Below are positions 9,478 through 11,374 of a stretch of 11,374 nucleotides of DNA, one piece after another. The stretch covers positions 1 to 11,374 of the forward strand of contig JAAAUF010001140.1 in NCBI GenBank assembly GCA_015499985.1, in the 5' to 3' direction. The DNA is from Haplosporangium gracile. Lineage: Eukaryota; Mortierellomycota; Mortierellomycetes; Mortierellales; Mortierellaceae. Each line of letters begins with the position of its first letter. Position 1 is the first letter of the stretch. A program made the position numbers and the translations under genes. The notes under the pieces are model-generated. The model made no database searches, had not been told where the DNA came from, and saw nothing but the letters and a program-made list of their open reading frames with translations.

Positions 9478-9583
9478 AACGCGTTGACGTCACCCCGAAA
9501 AAAAAAATCAAAGTCACCTTTAACGCGTTGGGGCGCGTTCAAGTTCATTTTAACCATTCGCGCAGATCGCGGATTGTGCGCAA
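9478..9583 (-). promoter_or_regulatory. nup88 promoter: cluster of MCB-like boxes and a CRE
   Basis: The cluster holds AACGCGTTG at 9478-9486 and again at 9522-9530, TGACGTCA at 9485-9492 overlapping the first, GGCGCGTT near 9532-9539, TTCGCGC at 9557-9563 and TTGTGCGCAA at 9574-9583. It lies 220-325 bp upstream of the nup88 ATG and just after the glutaredoxin poly(A) signal. ACGCGT is the MluI cell-cycle box bound by MBF-type factors in ascomycete yeasts, and TGACGTCA is the ATF/CREB bZIP site. That these factors act here is inferred. Confidence 0.5.
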
Positions 9584-9613
9584 ACTGAACTTCGTTGGTA
9601 AAAACCAAACAAC

Positions 9614-9619
9614 TTTATT
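9614..9619 (-). terminator. Poly(A) signal AATAAA of the glutaredoxin gene
   Basis: AATAAA on the minus strand (plus TTTATT) lies 54 nt after the TAA stop at 9675-9673, so the transcript probably ends near 9590, immediately before the nup88 promoter elements. Confidence 0.7.
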
Positions 9620-9672
9620 TACACACCTTGGATAAGGGATCAGTAGAGAAAAAGAAAACAGCTTTACTGTTT

Positions 9673-10987
9673 TTACAGCTCAGACTTGGTGCCCAACATC
9701 TTGTCGAGCTTTCCGCTTTCCTTTGCAGCGACCAAATCCGAGTTGCCTAATGGACGACGAGGAAAGACACGAACGTGGGAAGGGATGGTTAGATCAATTG
9801 CTACAAAGCTGCTGACACAAACGAATACATATCGTGCTGCTCGCCTCCTAAGGGATCTCCCATACCTCCCAGGTGGCGGGTGCTGATGAAGATATTGGGG
9901 ACAGTCTACATAAGTTTCACAAGAGAGCAATGTCATTGTTAATTCACCTCAACTCTTAACAAAACAATTGAATTAGAACAACCGAAAAGATCGCAACCAC
10001 AACAACACCAAAGCGAAACTAAATCACATACGCGCTGACCGGTCTTCTGCTGCAAGTAATCCTGAACCTCAGCTCCCTTGGTCTCAAGATCGATCTCAAA
10101 TGCCTTATACTGGACACCCTTGGCGGCCAAGACTGACTTGGCATTCTGGCAGTAGCTATTTGTTTTCGTCAAAAAAGATGGTGTTGTGAGGGCTAATTTC
10201 AAAGCTAGCTTCGAAACAGATTACCATCTTAGCAGTAAAAAAGGAATGAGAGAGGAGAAGTTGGCTTGTTATAGGTGGATCTCGGTAGAGGACCGACTTA
10301 ACATAACTGTGATGACTTTCCCACCTTCTGAACCCTTTTTTGCACTGCCCCCTAATCGATAAAAGAAAAAGAAACAAAAGGAAGAACGGTTCTCGATCCT
10401 GTGTTTCTCTACTTCCTTCCACTCCCTGCTGCTCCTCTAATTCTCTTTCATTAGAATTTGAGTATCTCAAACGGTCAAAGCTCAATTCGAACACATCCGG
10501 CTCAGAATTAATAGTCAAACCTTTTTTTCTGTTTGTACAATTTACACACCCCTCTGTCCACCAACTGGCGGTACACAACAGCGCACCCTTATACACAACA
10601 AACGAAGAAGACAAAAGTTGATGTCCGCCATTCTCGCCCATGCCATGAATGAACAAAAGTGAGATTCCCAAGAACTGTGAATATGATCCTTTTGTCCTTG
10701 TATCATCGTTGGTGAGGAGCGGTGGGTGGTGGAAGTGACTTACGGGCAGTAGCTCTTGCCAAAGAACATAACTTTGTTTTCGCCTATGAATCAACGAAAC
10801 AGAATGAGAGTTGTGATGGAGACGAAAAGTAAGTTGAGATGTCATAAGATCTGAACCTTAAGCAAAACATAAAAATGAAAGTACAGTAGCGCAGAATCAG
10901 GCAGGTAAGTGAGATAAATCAGGATGTGAATTGTGTATTGTTCTTACGGATAAGTCTCTCGACCAAGGCCTTGATGGATTCGCCCAT
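9673..10987 (-). CDS. grx: Dithiol glutaredoxin (CPYC type)
   Basis: Five exons (10987-10948, 10783-10744, 10155-10032, 9905-9866, 9746-9673) give 105 residues, the usual size of a single-domain Grx1/Grx2-type protein. The active site CPYC is at residues 26-29, with Lys23 before it. The glutathione-binding TVP motif is at 69-71 with Gln67/Arg68, and the C-terminal GG-N-S-D motif is at 81-85. Such enzymes reduce protein and glutathione mixed disulfides using GSH, usually in the cytosol. No targeting peptide precedes the domain, so cytosolic is the simplest reading. ATG 10987 has A at -3 and is the first ATG downstream of the CT-rich leader. Introns are 164, 588, 126 and 119 nt, and the 588-nt one interrupts the Pro27 codon. 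Family assignment is firm; which paralogue it corresponds to in yeast cannot be told. Confidence 0.95.
10156..10743 (-). other. Long (588 nt) glutaredoxin intron 2 with a stop-free frame
   Basis: Donor GTAAG at 10743, acceptor AATAG ending at 10156. The other introns of this gene are 119-164 nt. One minus-strand frame, not the glutaredoxin frame, stays open across the whole intron. From ATG 10641 it gives 161 residues and ends at the TAG (10158-10156) whose AG is the splice acceptor. The translation shows no recognised family and includes low-complexity Phe/Leu from a T-rich run. If the intron is retained, the glutaredoxin frame stops directly after Pro27. Confidence 0.7.
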
Positions 10988-11319
10988 TGTTGCTATTTGT
11001 GTGCGCGTGTGGTGGTGAAAATTAGAGTAAGGGGAGAGTGAGGAGTGTGGAGAAGACAAGAGAAAGAGGAAAAAACAGAGGTGGAACGGTAAAAGAAGGA
11101 TAAATAAAATGAGAGCAGACGAATGAAAAAAAAAGTGAGACGAACAAGAGACTGTGAAATCGATGCAATTGAGACAGACAAACTTGCACGAGTGAACAAG
11201 CTGCCTGACGACGACGGACGGACTACTGGAGAGTTTCAATGCTCATGACAACGACGAAAGGCCCCCGATGGTTGCCGCCCAATGAACGAGACGGAGGCAA
11301 AAGTAAAGAGAAGAAGGAC
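10988..11319 (-). promoter_or_regulatory. Glutaredoxin promoter and pyrimidine-rich leader
   Basis: The 332 nt between the glutaredoxin ATG and the tRNA must hold its promoter. On the minus strand 11150-11017 is strongly CT-rich with no ATG, as in many fungal 5' leaders. I see no clear TATA box. A T4 run at 11302-11299, 18 nt past the tRNA, is the first possible polymerase III stop. Confidence 0.45.
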
Positions 11320-11374
11320 AGCAGAATTCCGGATTTGAACCGGAGACCTGCCGATCTGCAGTCGGCTGCTCTGC
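11320..11374 (-). tRNA. tRNA-Cys (GCA), 5' part beyond the window
   Basis: Read on the minus strand, the anticodon stem GCCGA/TCGGC (11366-11362 and 11354-11350) encloses the loop CTGCAGA with anticodon GCA. A five-base variable loop (AGGTC) follows. The T arm TCCGG-TTCAAAT-CCGGA (11344-11328) contains the B box. The 3' acceptor strand is ATTCTGC, with U at the discriminator position, as in tRNA-Cys. The D-arm 3' strand GAGC is present. The 5' acceptor strand and the start of the D arm are cut off. The loop is uninterrupted, so there is no intron at the usual 37/38 position. CCA is not encoded, as expected for a eukaryotic gene. Confidence 0.95.

Noticed and set aside
10156..10743. Intron-encoded box C/D snoRNA in the long glutaredoxin intron
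   Set aside because: A TGATGA-like box and CTGA occur, but on the plus strand and without proper spacing or a terminal stem; no convincing pair is seen on the transcribed strand.
10988..11239. In-frame upstream extension of glutaredoxin that would read as a hydrophobic, signal-like leader
   Set aside because: It has no ATG (only TTG at 11239), the Phe/Leu/Ser content comes from a CT-rich leader, and 105 aa from ATG 10987 is the normal family length.
1..11374. Gene cluster, defence system, CRISPR array or mobile element
   Set aside because: The firm genes are unrelated housekeeping families with separate promoters and poly(A) signals; no regular spaced repeats, integrase, transposase or reverse transcriptase motifs were seen on either strand.

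Overview
The window looks like nuclear DNA of a filamentous fungus. Protein genes are split by GT...AG introns (GTAAG, GTATGT and GTGAG donors, mostly 103-164 nt), 3' ends carry AATAAA, promoters have TATA-like boxes followed by pyrimidine-rich leaders, and there is a eukaryotic-type tRNA. Intron-rich genes, introns longer than those usual in Mucorales or yeasts, and CAA/polyQ repeats fit an early-diverging lineage such as Mortierellomycota. That placement is inference and was not tested by any search.

All confidently called genes lie on the minus strand, so transcription runs from right to left. From the right edge they are: a 5'-truncated tRNA-Cys(GCA) at 11320-11374; a five-exon dithiol glutaredoxin with a CPYC active site (10987-9673, 105 aa); a seven-exon Nup88/Nup82-family nucleoporin (9259-5780, 924 aa); and a three-exon Iml2/TTC39-family TPR protein (2773 to beyond position 1, 768 aa visible, ending in an open polyQ tract). 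Exon structures were rebuilt by hand. Frames, split codons and family motifs agree across every junction.

The 2.6 kb between the Iml2 promoter and the nucleoporin 3' end (about 3070-5726) holds no recognisable gene. It has low-complexity A/T tracts, a short near-identical repeat pair, a hairpin followed by T6, and one promoter-like stretch on the plus strand ahead of a 59-codon ORF with a nearby AATAAA. The 9260-9600 interval is the nucleoporin promoter and contains a compact cluster of ACGCGT boxes with a TGACGTCA site.

The genes have housekeeping roles (redox control, nuclear pore, mitochondrial/lipid-droplet TPR protein, translation) and do not form a functional cluster. I see no mobile element, CRISPR array, secondary-metabolite cluster or defence system. 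The points most worth a second look are regulatory and splicing-related: the MCB/CRE cluster before the nucleoporin, a pair of competing splice donors beside a T20 tract in its fourth intron, and a long glutaredoxin intron that splits the CPYC codons and carries a stop-free reading frame.
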